This document shows positions 54,301 through 61,390 of a DNA stretch of 64,000 bases, one piece after another. The notes under the pieces are model-generated. The model did no database searches. It saw only the letters and a program-made list of their open reading frames with translations, and had not been told where the DNA came from. Position 1 is the first letter of the stretch. Each line of letters starts with the position of its first letter. The position numbers were made by a program, and so were the translations under genes. Origin of the DNA: Bacteroidia bacterium (GTDB lineage: Bacteria > Bacteroidota > Bacteroidia > Chitinophagales > Saprospiraceae); assembly GCA_030430845.1 (NCBI GenBank), contig JAUIKE010000005.1, positions 31,435 to 95,434 on the forward strand, written 5' to 3'.

Positions 54301-55544
54301 GTCAGGAAGCTAATTTTGCTTCGATTGACGGGGCGATCATGACCGAAGAGAGCCAACCGATCGAAGGAGTCATGGTACAGTTGAGCGGAACATTTTCCGA
54401 TTCCCTGACAACTGACCTGGATGGATACTATATGTTCGAGGATCTGGAAACGGATTATGACTACTCTATACGGCCACAATTAAACCATAATTATCGCAAT
54501 GGGGTATCCACGATCGATATGGTTTTGGTCAGTAAGCATATTCTGGGAACGGAAAACCTGCCGACGGCCTATCGAATGATCGCCGGAGATATCAATAATT
54601 CAGAAAGTGTGACGACTTTCGACCTGATCCAGATGCGCAAGTTGATCCTGGCTCTGACCGACCAGTTTGACAACAATAGTAGTTGGCGGTTTATTGATGC
54701 CGGACAGGAATTCCCCAACCAGCTGAATCCTTGGCTAAAGCCATTGAAAGAAGTGGTCAATTTCAACAATATTGAGACGGGCGATTTATCAGCTAATTTT
54801 GTGGGTGTCAAAATCGGGGATGTCAATTTGAATGCTCAAACCAACAGCCTCATCCATTCGCCGCGATCTGCTGTCGGCACTTTCAATGTCGAAGCTACCG
54901 ATCAGGTAATGGAGCCAGGACAGTTATTGGAGGTTGAATTTTCCTCGAAAATAATTTCTGATATCGCCGGGTATCAGTTTACCCTCGAATTATTGCCGGA
55001 TCAATTAGAATTGGTGGATATTGAATACGGTCTGGCTCAGGCAGGAGACTTTGGCTTCCGTTTCATCGATGAGGGTCTGATAACGACCAGCTGGTATCCG
55101 AAAGATGAAGTCGATTCTGAAGGGATGCTATTCAAACTAGTACTTCGTGCGAAGGACTACGGCCGCTTAAGTGAAGTCATGCGTGTTTCTTCCAGATTGA
55201 CGCAGGCGGAGGCCTACAACCAATGGATGGAGGATCTGGATATAGAACTGGTCTTCCAGGAAGTAAACGGACAATCGGTACAGCCGGCCTTCCAACTCGA
55301 TCAGAACCGACCGAATCCATTTAATGATCAAACGACTATTTCCTTTACATTGCCGGAAGCGGGGACGGCTAGTCTGAGCATTTACGATGCCAATGGCCGT
55401 ATGATCAAGCTAATCCGGGGCGAATATGATCAGGGAGCAAATAGCCTCCAAATCAACGCCAGTGAGCTGCCTTCAGGACTTCTGTATTATCGACTGGAGA
55501 GTGGGGCACATCAGGCGATAAGGAAAATGATACTCGTGAAATAA
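48303..55544 (+). CDS. Giant T9SS-secreted protein with eight HYR repeats plus dockerin- and cohesin-like modules
   Basis: About 2413 residues from the ATG at 48303 (MKRFQHTSFLSTHFLIFFAF); a frame extension to 48270 is less likely. An Ig/PKD-like domain (DSICSGERVFLRVNGDLNDA) is followed by about eight HYR repeats (residues roughly 150-795), each opening with a PPxxxC-like phrase (FPPVVLCKP, RPAAVCKD, VPPVLNCG, KAPVFECLD, KPELECG) and ending DxxGNxxSC. A linker is followed from about residue 1010 by the region colinear with the preceding paralogue. It ends with the regulatory-like domain near 2004, dockerin-like segment near 2069, cohesin-like domain near 2200 and T9SS domain (LDQNRPNPFNDQTTISFTLP) near 2330-2413. 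A surface role is expected; the HYR array is the main difference between the two. Confidence 0.87.
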   Translation: MKRFQHTSFLSTHFLIFFAFLSAQFRPDRIVHHNTTSKQTTSELAQATLNCVEPVIREITSSTDSICSGERVFLRVNGDLNDAQNWYWYIGKCGTEQPVAVGSFITVRPDTTTTYYMRGEGECFPDGLECQTITVTVIDSIPPTVSCIGDQVGVVDENCEFILPDYRILVVAMDNCVDEPVLEQIPAPNTPISENTEVKIIAWDKNNNSDTCAFRLLLTDPFPPVVLCKPTTIYLTTETNLAYLEPWMIDDGTYDACGDIKLRIGNTTTFDCTQLGQHDVTLTAEDRVGNILSCETTITVADTIRPAAVCKDIEIFLDEQGQASLLPEDVDGGSEDNCEVDLLEIDIQQFGCTDLGTQEVNLKVTDISGNSASCTALVTVTDTFPPALFAENLQLELNEEGRVSLAINSFVLQDVDNCQMDTVWLSQYDFDCSNLGENNVTLFGRDMAGNVASMNIKVVISDPVPPVLNCGDDVEVVLIEDCSFSLLDYSLLAETTIEDNCGGAIIYEQLPAPGTAIDQDTEVTLKAKDLAGNEVDCSFQVIIKDGKAPVFECLDAQTTPLLDGCIGIVPDFTQQISIQDNCPNEDLAIFQIPAPGANITTDTVVKIVVVDKALNETECSFPLRLVDDQGPVMQCPTALQTVNIDDNCVAILPDFINQISVTDACQEGLQLTQFPEAGTSLESSTLVTITATDRAGNENDCSFDVEVKDLSKPELECGMVVFVTVDENGVAELKNEQLTNLASDNCSISNIEVNRRFFDCDAVGYNIVNLTATDPSGNTASCELTVGVRASNSCEIPEIANNGDDIDLENLPQDTDIGDPCSCMGEGRFSEEVVIGPTKSGQAWVVSETNLLSVENETPIPAGTAFQEIPYRNDSSLYILVGIHLDGDGYTITARSNFYPGRTLSMGNTCYYPKPAIVNLESSYCISTPAFELEGTAGQGNEGMGTFKVNGQVTTTFDPMALGSGVHIVEFTWDAGNPAGELRPDNIGCIESISLPVQVATSTPNFSCNDLVRVNATDQCEAFVTADMIINARLNCLDDYVVRIYKQGGVGYLPNPIPAEYFGQTLNVIVEHVPSGNYCEGQLIMEDKTPPVINCPGEVFEFTCTDYDSIFNRVDAFEAIGFDLQTDIYDACHDRSDVTVNWTDEFFPSSNQCDNFGKIVRTIDAFDEAGNIAERCRIEFILKTPDLQTELIQQPFEWNICGDKELPLDNQGRPHPRVSGSPYFINGFGDTVFVHNQATCNFAVAYSDNVIQNCGLSYEVLRTWQWSDPCSNEPVKQFVQVIRVRDMTPPKVSVDGTDVPVFSTGPFDCTAAFRVPEPLIDDCNSTTYSVEIKSVVQAVDIFGVPIPGEVDTITLSSSITGNSRTGYYASNVPVGDEHYIVYKVADDCENIAEPYWYKIRVEDQIAPVAICGDDINFSIGGNGIGQLLIDDVNQGSRDNCGLIDLLMRREIDEDCLDGYVSDVIGRQINGDLTLADLDKEGDQYYFNNELVLVFENGKYYSSYDEKLFFFCCDVGRNVTVQLLVTDPSGNSNFCWINIAVEDKVPPLILPPPGVTADCDTLTYGITDLTDTLQLQQKFGNAQATDNCSALTRELTPVVNLDNCGVGTITRKFQARDASGNVSGVVQQVINVISKNNYEIKFPMDALSAQCGVFDADTLEYKEIACDQLLINVKEDRFSPSGNECYKILRTYQIINWCEHNGIDEPLTISRDEDGDGIPGEEIYILRRRNRVFLDNNNDETDGFIREITSVGFWKYTQIINVYDTEQPVVDYSEPAEPFCSYGDTAGSCDGLVSIDFGVSDGCSPSDLSVEVFLDPFKDINNRINKTGTAEVKVVNGRYVFEGPAPIGAHQLFVRVTDPCGNIGLATIPFEVVDCKVAAPICKGVNAEIMAIDTDKDGVPDTGMAVVPALALLESIDSLNDCSGSLKYSVHRADETSIDPNQTEVIFTCEDSLNVTIPVFVYVWDNAYNPLSVQPDGTVGGPNYRFCETFVVLQDNQFGVCQEANFASIDGAIMTEESQPIEGVMVQLSGTFSDSLTTDLDGYYMFEDLETDYDYSIRPQLNHNYRNGVSTIDMVLVSKHILGTENLPTAYRMIAGDINNSESVTTFDLIQMRKLILALTDQFDNNSSWRFIDAGQEFPNQLNPWLKPLKEVVNFNNIETGDLSANFVGVKIGDVNLNAQTNSLIHSPRSAVGTFNVEATDQVMEPGQLLEVEFSSKIISDIAGYQFTLELLPDQLELVDIEYGLAQAGDFGFRFIDEGLITTSWYPKDEVDSEGMLFKLVLRAKDYGRLSEVMRVSSRLTQAEAYNQWMEDLDIELVFQEVNGQSVQPAFQLDQNRPNPFNDQTTISFTLPEAGTASLSIYDANGRMIKLIRGEYDQGANSLQINASELPSGLLYYRLESGAHQAIRKMILVK

Positions 55545-55583
55545 AAAAGAAGGCCGGCGGATTCCGCCGGCCTTCTTTTTTAT
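55541..55583 (+). terminator. 20-bp perfect terminator hairpin overlapping the stop codon
   Basis: ATAAAAAAGAAGGCCGGCGG (55541-55560), loop ATT, exact complement 55564-55583 ending in a T-run. The stop codon (55542-55544) lies in the left arm. It ends 12 bp before the FRG gene start. Confidence 0.9.
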
Positions 55584-55595
55584 TATTTTTAGGAT

Positions 55596-56384
55596 ATGGC
55601 AACAAAAGTTTTTCAACCTACGACCTGGGCTGAATTGATGGAGCTACTCTACCATGATTCGCACAATACCTACCTTCAGCGTTTCCGGTCCTCGTATGTA
55701 TATCGGGGTCTGGAGAATAAAAACTACGAACTCACAACTACTCTTAACCGACTGGGGGAATCTCATCTTGAAAAGCATTTACTCCGTAATTTCAGGAAGT
55801 ACTCTCAAATTGAAGATGAGGACAAGTCTATCTGGAACTGGCTGGCCCTGGCTCAGCATCACGGCTTACCAACCAGGCTTTTAGACTGGACCTATTCTCC
55901 ATTAGTAGCCCTTCATTTTGCTACTTCCAACTTTCTGAACTTTGGAAAAGACGGTGCCATTTGGGCCATCAATTATGTGGACTCCATGAAGTACCTGCCG
56001 GATCAACTGGCTGTGATCATTCAGGCGGAAGGCTCACATATTTTTACAGCTGAAATGTTGGATAGGGCAGTAAGTACTTTACATGGACTTTCCGATCTTA
56101 AAAAAGAGAACTTTCCGATTTTCCTCGAACCTCCATCGCTCGACCAACGTATCGTCAACCAATATGCCGTTTTTTCCATGATGTCCGACCCTGACCTGAA
56201 GCTCATGGATTGGCTGCCTGATATGGATATTCGCTACTTTAAGATCATTATTCCTTCCACCTTAAAATGGGAGATCCGGGATAAATTAGATCAGGCCAAT
56301 ATTAATGAAAGGGTACTTTTCCCAGGCCTGGATGGACTGGCGACCTGGTTGAAAAGGCATTATCGGGATATCCGCCATAAGTAA
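55596..56384 (+). CDS. FRG-domain protein
   Basis: 262 residues, no signal peptide. The FRG signature is clear: SSYVYRGLENKNYELTTTLN (Y-x-Y-R-G) near residue 28 and LALAQHHGLPTRLLDWTYSP followed by LVALHFA near 86-112. FRG domains (PF08867) occur in many accessory proteins and are named for a conserved F/Y-R-G; their activity is not established from sequence. The C-terminus has DLKLMDWLPDMDIRYFKIIIP. It begins 12 bp after the strong terminator of the giant gene, so it needs its own promoter or readthrough. A small open frame follows at 56452. An accessory or defence-type role is possible but not supported by neighbours. Confidence 0.82.
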   Translation: MATKVFQPTTWAELMELLYHDSHNTYLQRFRSSYVYRGLENKNYELTTTLNRLGESHLEKHLLRNFRKYSQIEDEDKSIWNWLALAQHHGLPTRLLDWTYSPLVALHFATSNFLNFGKDGAIWAINYVDSMKYLPDQLAVIIQAEGSHIFTAEMLDRAVSTLHGLSDLKKENFPIFLEPPSLDQRIVNQYAVFSMMSDPDLKLMDWLPDMDIRYFKIIIPSTLKWEIRDKLDQANINERVLFPGLDGLATWLKRHYRDIRHK

Positions 56385-56451
56385 GAGAAGATGAGATGGC
56401 TACCTGTTAGCATCAAGCTTTACCTCTTATGAAGCTCAGGAAGAACGTTAT

Positions 56452-56613
56452 ATGCAAGCCAGCATGTTTTTTTATATGACGCTCTTCCAGATCTTTGGGG
56501 TGAGTGCGCAGGACTTTGTTACCGATATTAGGCTCCTCGGGAGCCATATTGTGAAGAACTTAACAGGCCTTCTCCTGTCTGAGGAAAATATTGATTTCAA
56601 ATGTTCAGGCTGA
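56452..56613 (+). pseudogene. Possible small ORF or remnant downstream of FRG
   Basis: The frame is open from about 56392 to a stop at 56611-56613, giving up to 73 codons; the first ATG is at 56452 (MQASMFFYMTLFQIFGVSAQ, then DFVTDIRLLGSHIVKNLTGL). Composition is protein-like and helical. Residues before the ATG (ASSFTSYEAQEERY) also look coding, so this may be the 3' end of a decayed gene rather than an intact small one. No family recognised. Confidence 0.35.
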
Positions 56614-56629
56614 CCTTTCGAACCTTCTC

Positions 56630-57763
56630 TTATTGAAGAAAATATTCTAATAAAAATGCCATTCCGATACCCACATAATTTCCAATAGCCAGGCCAAAAA
56701 TACTGAGGGCAATGCCGGTGAAGATCAGGCTGCGATTATTTATTGTCGTCGCGATCTGTCCGATAAAAACCGGGCCGTAGAAAGCAGCGGTGGAAGTGAT
56801 GAGCACCGTGTCACGGTCTATTTTTAATAGACGGGAGAAAAAGATATGCAGAAGGACCGTTCCGAAAAAGGAGAGTGCATAAAAGCCTAGGGTATTGAGG
56901 CCCGTATTAAGGATGACTACGAGGTCAGCACACATGCCTACCGCTACACAAAATATTAGTAGCAGGTACTCTCCGGTCAAAAAAGTTCCTCGCCAGTTGC
57001 GGATAGTAGGAGAGAAGGAGCCAATGATACTGAAGGTGGTCAATGCCAGAATTAAAAAAGTATTACTCTGTTCTGGAAGGCCTCCATAAAGAAGATAGGT
57101 GATCCCGACGCAGATACCTACAATTAAAATGGCCAGGCCAATTCCTTTAAATGTTTCATTCGGCACCCACTGATCAGATACCTCTAATTTTAATGGAGCA
57201 GCAGTACTAGGGGCTTTTTGAAACTTTGGCAACACCCGTGCATATAGCATAGGAGCAAAGGAGGTAAGGAAAATTAGGAAAAAGGCCCCGATTAAGGTGT
57301 CGGCTCCATAAACGAGTACCATGGTGTCCTCTGAAGCTTCTAAAGCAATGGCAATGGCTTGTGCATTAGGAGTCCCGCCGGTATAGATCCCAATGATCAT
57401 GCCGGACATGATCCAGATAAGCGGAATCTTGGTTGTGTATAAGAAGGCTGCTATACTCACACAAATAATACCACAAAGAACACAGACCAAAAAAGAAACA
57501 AGACTTTTTCCTGCATACTTGATGGTTTGTACCAGATCAGCTGAAAATAATAGTAAAGGAATGGCCAGGATAATACTGCCTCCAAAAAGGGTTTCAGCCA
57601 AAGATTCATCAACAGGGAAAGACGTCACATTGCGAAGTGCAATACCCGTGGCATAACACAGAACGACCGGACTGAGAATACTGCTCTTAGAAATCGCCGC
57701 GAGCCGATTGCTTAAATAGGGGACACCCAAAATGATCAATATCTGTAAAATAGTCCAGATCAT
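56630..57763 (-). CDS. DUF819-family membrane transporter-like protein
   Basis: 377 residues with about ten to twelve membrane helices. Typical DUF819 (PF05684) phrases include SPVVLCYATGIALRN, IPLLLFSADLVQTIKYAGKS, GMIIGIYTGGTPNAQAIAIALEA (Gly-rich, Thr-Pro-Asn) and VYGADTLIGAFFLIFL. The family (YjcL-like) has an internally duplicated, transporter-like fold; its substrate is unknown. The start is two bases after the stop of the upstream Clp-like gene on the same strand, so the genes are co-transcribed with rlmI upstream. Confidence 0.85.
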   Translation of the reverse strand: MIWTILQILIILGVPYLSNRLAAISKSSILSPVVLCYATGIALRNVTSFPVDESLAETLFGGSIILAIPLLLFSADLVQTIKYAGKSLVSFLVCVLCGIICVSIAAFLYTTKIPLIWIMSGMIIGIYTGGTPNAQAIAIALEASEDTMVLVYGADTLIGAFFLIFLTSFAPMLYARVLPKFQKAPSTAAPLKLEVSDQWVPNETFKGIGLAILIVGICVGITYLLYGGLPEQSNTFLILALTTFSIIGSFSPTIRNWRGTFLTGEYLLLIFCVAVGMCADLVVILNTGLNTLGFYALSFFGTVLLHIFFSRLLKIDRDTVLITSTAAFYGPVFIGQIATTINNRSLIFTGIALSIFGLAIGNYVGIGMAFLLEYFLQ

Positions 57764-57764
57764 A

Positions 57765-60047
57765 TTAGCTGTTTATTATTAAGGTGCCGTCGTAATCGAT
57801 CGTGATATCCCGGTTTTCAATATTGGGATGTTCCAGAAGCCAACTGGCAATCGGATTGACCAATGCTTGCTCCACTGCACGTTGTAGGGGGCGTGCTCCA
57901 TAACGCTCATCAAAACCAATAATGGATAAATGTTGGATGACTCGATCTGAAAAATGTATGTTTAAATTGCGCTTCAGGAAGCCCTCGCGTTTTTTCAACT
58001 CCTCCAGCTCTTTTTTGGCGATCAAAATGATGTCCTCCTGGGATAATGGATTGAACATGATAATGTGATCAATTCGGTTAACAAACTCCGGCCTGAAATG
58101 CTTTTCTATGGCAGAGCGGTATTGTGCCTGAGGATCAGTAGTTTGCACAAATCCAATAGATTTTTGATTGGAGGCCCCCAGGTTGGAGGTCATGATGATG
58201 ATCGTATTGCGGAAGTTAGTGGTGCGGCCATAAGCATCCACCATGATGCCCTCATCCAGAACAGTTAGTAAGGCATCAAAAATGGAAAGGTCCGCTTTTT
58301 CTACCTCATCCAGCAACAGTACCGTAAAAGGCTTGTCTCGGATCTCCTTTACCAATTGGCCAACCTCCCGGCCTGAGCCTACCAGTCGAGTGATCTGACT
58401 GGGATGCTGAAATTCACTCATATCAATCCTGACAAGAGGAGATTGTGTTTGACCCTTTCCGAAAAAATAATCTGCTAAAGCTTTGGCACTGGCGGTTTTG
58501 CCAACCCCGGTAGGCCCTGCAAACAGAATGGTCGCAATGGGTTTGAAGGGGTTGTTGAGGCCAGCCTTGAAGATCTTTACGGTTTCGCAAAGTTTATCAA
58601 CGGCCATCTTTTGCCCGATGATCCTTTGATTGAAATAATTGCTTAACTCTTTGGTGTCCAGCAGCAGATCATCCCTCAGCAACATTTCCGGCAGGCCGGT
58701 TTGTTTGACAAAGTTCTCTATGACAATCTTGCGGTCAATCTTGTTTCCCTGGTTAAGTTGAGTCTCATTTAAGCATTGACCCAAAAATTTAATCCCTTTT
58801 CCCGGGAAGCTTTCGTAGGGATAGTATCGCTTAAGCAGGCGATAGGCCAGGCTCATGGCCTGCCCGGTGATCTTGATCTTGTATTTCTGATCAATATAGT
58901 GGGCAAATTTATCGAGAATGGACTGAATCTTGGCTTCCGGCAATTCTTCCAGATGTACGATCTGGAAGGTCTCCACAAAGCCGGGCAACAGCCGTCGCAT
59001 GCTATCCAGTTCGCGCGGCGTGGCTTCTCCAATGATCTGTAGCTTGTCCTGTTGTAGATAAGACATCAGGAAAGCAGCTACGCTATCTTCCGGCCCCGAT
59101 CCGCCGATCTCCAGCAGCTGGATCATGTCTATGACCCATAAAACACCATTGGCCATGCTCAGCTCCCCGACCAGGTTCTCCACGGTTTCTTCCCATTCTC
59201 CAAGATATTTTGAACTGGCGGTGATACGTTGAGGCATAATTCGCCAGAACGAACTCTCAATTTTGTTTTTCTTCATATGCTGGGTGACCTTTCGGATCAC
59301 CTGCATCAGTACTGCGCTTTTTCCTACTCCCGATTCGCCAACGATAATAACATTGGAACGAGTAGAAATAAGCTTATCCATAACCTCTGCAACCTTGTCT
59401 TCCAATTCCCAGGCTGCTTGTGGCAGAGCGGATACAGTACGACCTACTGATTTGGAGGTAGGGAATTTTTCGGCCAGGCGTGTCAGGCCGGGAAACTCTC
59501 GTTTGAAATGGTTGTTCTCCCAGTCGAACTCACGATTGTAATTGACCTTCAAGCTGATGGTATCCATCTGTGGATTTGGATACTGCAAATATTTAAAGAG
59601 CTGCTCAGGGGGTTGCTGATTGAGCAGGTTGGTAACAAAATGCTGGACCAGCGAATCAAATTGCTGAGCGTCGTAATAATAAAAACTTTGTCCCCAAAGT
59701 GGCAGAAAGCACTCGTAATAATCCTGCTCGATCTCTCCATAAATGATAGGCACCGGCACTTCCACTTCGTATCCCAGCGGGTAAGAGGTTGTATTGTCTC
59801 GATAAGTAGGTTGGATCTTAACGCTAATGACCTTCAGCTTGGGTTTTTCTACGTCAAAATAGGGGTATTCGTCTAATTTCTTATACCGTTTCTGTAAATG
59901 ATCGTGCAGTATGGATTTTATTTTTCGCAATTCACTGTCCACCACCTGATAAGTGGTACCTACCAGAATGCCGAGGATCATATCGTCCTTTAATTGATAA
60001 TACAGCAGTGGATAGTTGATCTTGTCCATGTTAAATTCATTTTTCAA
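57765..60047 (-). CDS. Divergent double-AAA+ Clp-like ATPase with a novel N-terminal region
   Basis: 760 residues (or 754 from an internal ATG, MDKINYPLLYY). Residues 1-215 do not resemble the Clp N-domain and are unassigned. AAA-1 has Walker A GESGVGKS (237-244), a ClpB-like SSKYLGEWEETVENL, but a Walker B reading VLWVIDMIQ, with Met308 in place of the catalytic Glu. AAA-2 has Walker A GPTGVGKT (511-518), Walker B VLLLDEVEKAD (Asp580, Glu581), sensor-1 MTSNLG, Arg finger RPEFVNRID and sensor-2 GARPLQRAVEQ. The ClpB middle coiled coil is absent, and the AAA-2 pore loop is RLVGSGREVG rather than the aromatic GYVGYEEGG type. Probably a cytoplasmic remodelling ATPase with one active ring. Start overlaps rlmI end by 11 bp. 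Confidence 0.85.
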   Translation of the reverse strand: MKNEFNMDKINYPLLYYQLKDDMILGILVGTTYQVVDSELRKIKSILHDHLQKRYKKLDEYPYFDVEKPKLKVISVKIQPTYRDNTTSYPLGYEVEVPVPIIYGEIEQDYYECFLPLWGQSFYYYDAQQFDSLVQHFVTNLLNQQPPEQLFKYLQYPNPQMDTISLKVNYNREFDWENNHFKREFPGLTRLAEKFPTSKSVGRTVSALPQAAWELEDKVAEVMDKLISTRSNVIIVGESGVGKSAVLMQVIRKVTQHMKKNKIESSFWRIMPQRITASSKYLGEWEETVENLVGELSMANGVLWVIDMIQLLEIGGSGPEDSVAAFLMSYLQQDKLQIIGEATPRELDSMRRLLPGFVETFQIVHLEELPEAKIQSILDKFAHYIDQKYKIKITGQAMSLAYRLLKRYYPYESFPGKGIKFLGQCLNETQLNQGNKIDRKIVIENFVKQTGLPEMLLRDDLLLDTKELSNYFNQRIIGQKMAVDKLCETVKIFKAGLNNPFKPIATILFAGPTGVGKTASAKALADYFFGKGQTQSPLVRIDMSEFQHPSQITRLVGSGREVGQLVKEIRDKPFTVLLLDEVEKADLSIFDALLTVLDEGIMVDAYGRTTNFRNTIIIMTSNLGASNQKSIGFVQTTDPQAQYRSAIEKHFRPEFVNRIDHIIMFNPLSQEDIILIAKKELEELKKREGFLKRNLNIHFSDRVIQHLSIIGFDERYGARPLQRAVEQALVNPIASWLLEHPNIENRDITIDYDGTLIINS

Positions 60048-61221
60048 TATAAAGCACCAGGCCTTTCAGGTATTCTCCCTCCGGATGAAACAAACTAACA
60101 GGATGATCCGCCGGCTGAGAAAGCTGATGCATTAATTTGACCTGCCGGCCTGCTTCGTGAGCAGCTGCAACAATGGTATGGTAAAAAAGCTTTTTATCCA
60201 CCACCTGAGAGCAGGAAAACGTCATCAGAATACCTCCGGGCTTAATTTTCTCCAGCGCTACCTTATTTAGCCTTTTATATCCTTGAACTGCATTGTGCCG
60301 CTTCTTCAGACTTTTGGCGTATGCAGGAGGATCTAAAATAATAAGATCGTATTGATTCGTCTCGCTTTTTTGTAAAAAAGGCAGTACATCTGCCTTGAAT
60401 GATCGGTGCGCCTTGTCTTGAAAATGGTTCAATTCAATATTTTTTCCGATCAGGTCTACGGCCGTTTGGGAGATATCTACTGAATCCACTTGCTCTGCTC
60501 CGGCTGCTAAGGCGTACATAGAAAAGCCGCCGCTGTAAGCAAAAGTGTTCAGGATGTTTTTACCGGGAGCATATTGGCGAACCAGCCGGCGATTTTCTCG
60601 CTGATCCAGAAAAAAACCGGTTTTTTGTCCACCTTCCCAATCTATGCTGAATAGGACATCATGCTCCTTAACGACCTCCTCTGCTTTTTGCCCCCACAGA
60701 TAATTATTTTCAACACGGCCTGCATAATTGGAGGGAAGGCTTTCTTTACTTTTATCATAAATCGCCGAAAGCTGCTCGCTCAAAGTGTGTTGTAAGGCAT
60801 GGGCGATCTGAGGGGCATTTTTATGCATCCCTATAGAATGGCATTGCACCACTGCCGTTGATCCGTACACGTCAATGATCAGGCCCGGCAGGCCATCTCC
60901 CTCGGCATGAACCAGGCGATAGCAATTGGTTGAAGTATCATCCACTAAACCAAGTAGCTTTCGGTACTCATAGGCCTTCTGAATTTTAGCATTCCAAAAA
61001 CCCTGATCGATCGCTTGTTGCCGAAAGCTGATGATTCGGGTGCAAATACTTCCATCCTGGTAATGGCCGGTAGCCAGATAGCTGCCTTTTTGACTGTATA
61101 TCTCAACTATTTCTCCGTCCTCCGGCATAGCCTCCATTCGATGAACGGCACCAGAGAATACCCAGGGGTGATATCGGCGTACTGCAGCCTCTTTCTTTTG
61201 CTTGAGAAAAATTTTTTTCAA
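60037..61221 (-). CDS. rlmI: RlmI-like 23S rRNA (cytosine-C5) methyltransferase
   Basis: 394 residues. An N-terminal PUA-like domain (KKEAAVRRYHPWVFSGAVHR) is followed by a SAM-binding Rossmann domain with FFLDQRENRRLV, NTFAYSGGFSMYALAAGA (SAM motif I), VDSVDISQTAVDLIGKNIEL, the DPPAYAKS motif near residue 298 and the catalytic-Cys region TFSCSQVVDK near 335. This matches the RlmI/YccW family that methylates C1962 of 23S rRNA. It heads a minus-strand operon with the Clp-like ATPase and the DUF819 gene; why these travel together is unknown. Confidence 0.9.
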   Translation of the reverse strand: MKKIFLKQKKEAAVRRYHPWVFSGAVHRMEAMPEDGEIVEIYSQKGSYLATGHYQDGSICTRIISFRQQAIDQGFWNAKIQKAYEYRKLLGLVDDTSTNCYRLVHAEGDGLPGLIIDVYGSTAVVQCHSIGMHKNAPQIAHALQHTLSEQLSAIYDKSKESLPSNYAGRVENNYLWGQKAEEVVKEHDVLFSIDWEGGQKTGFFLDQRENRRLVRQYAPGKNILNTFAYSGGFSMYALAAGAEQVDSVDISQTAVDLIGKNIELNHFQDKAHRSFKADVLPFLQKSETNQYDLIILDPPAYAKSLKKRHNAVQGYKRLNKVALEKIKPGGILMTFSCSQVVDKKLFYHTIVAAAHEAGRQVKLMHQLSQPADHPVSLFHPEGEYLKGLVLYIEK

Positions 61222-61390
61222 AATGGATATGATTTAAAGGAGGGTAAGTTAAGTATTTTCTATTAAAAATATTTTGGCCCATTATTTTGTATTATGAGGA
61301 AAAAAGGAGATTTTTTTTGCCGTTAAAAAAAAGAGATGGGTCATTTCCGCCCAATACTCTTTTAAATCACTCACTAAATAAAAATAACTT

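Noticed and set aside
60037..60047. Overlap of the rlmI end with the Clp-like ATPase start as a possible frameshift or fusion
   Set aside because: Both proteins are complete with normal ends; an 11-bp overlap is ordinary translational coupling, and an alternative ATG just downstream exists.
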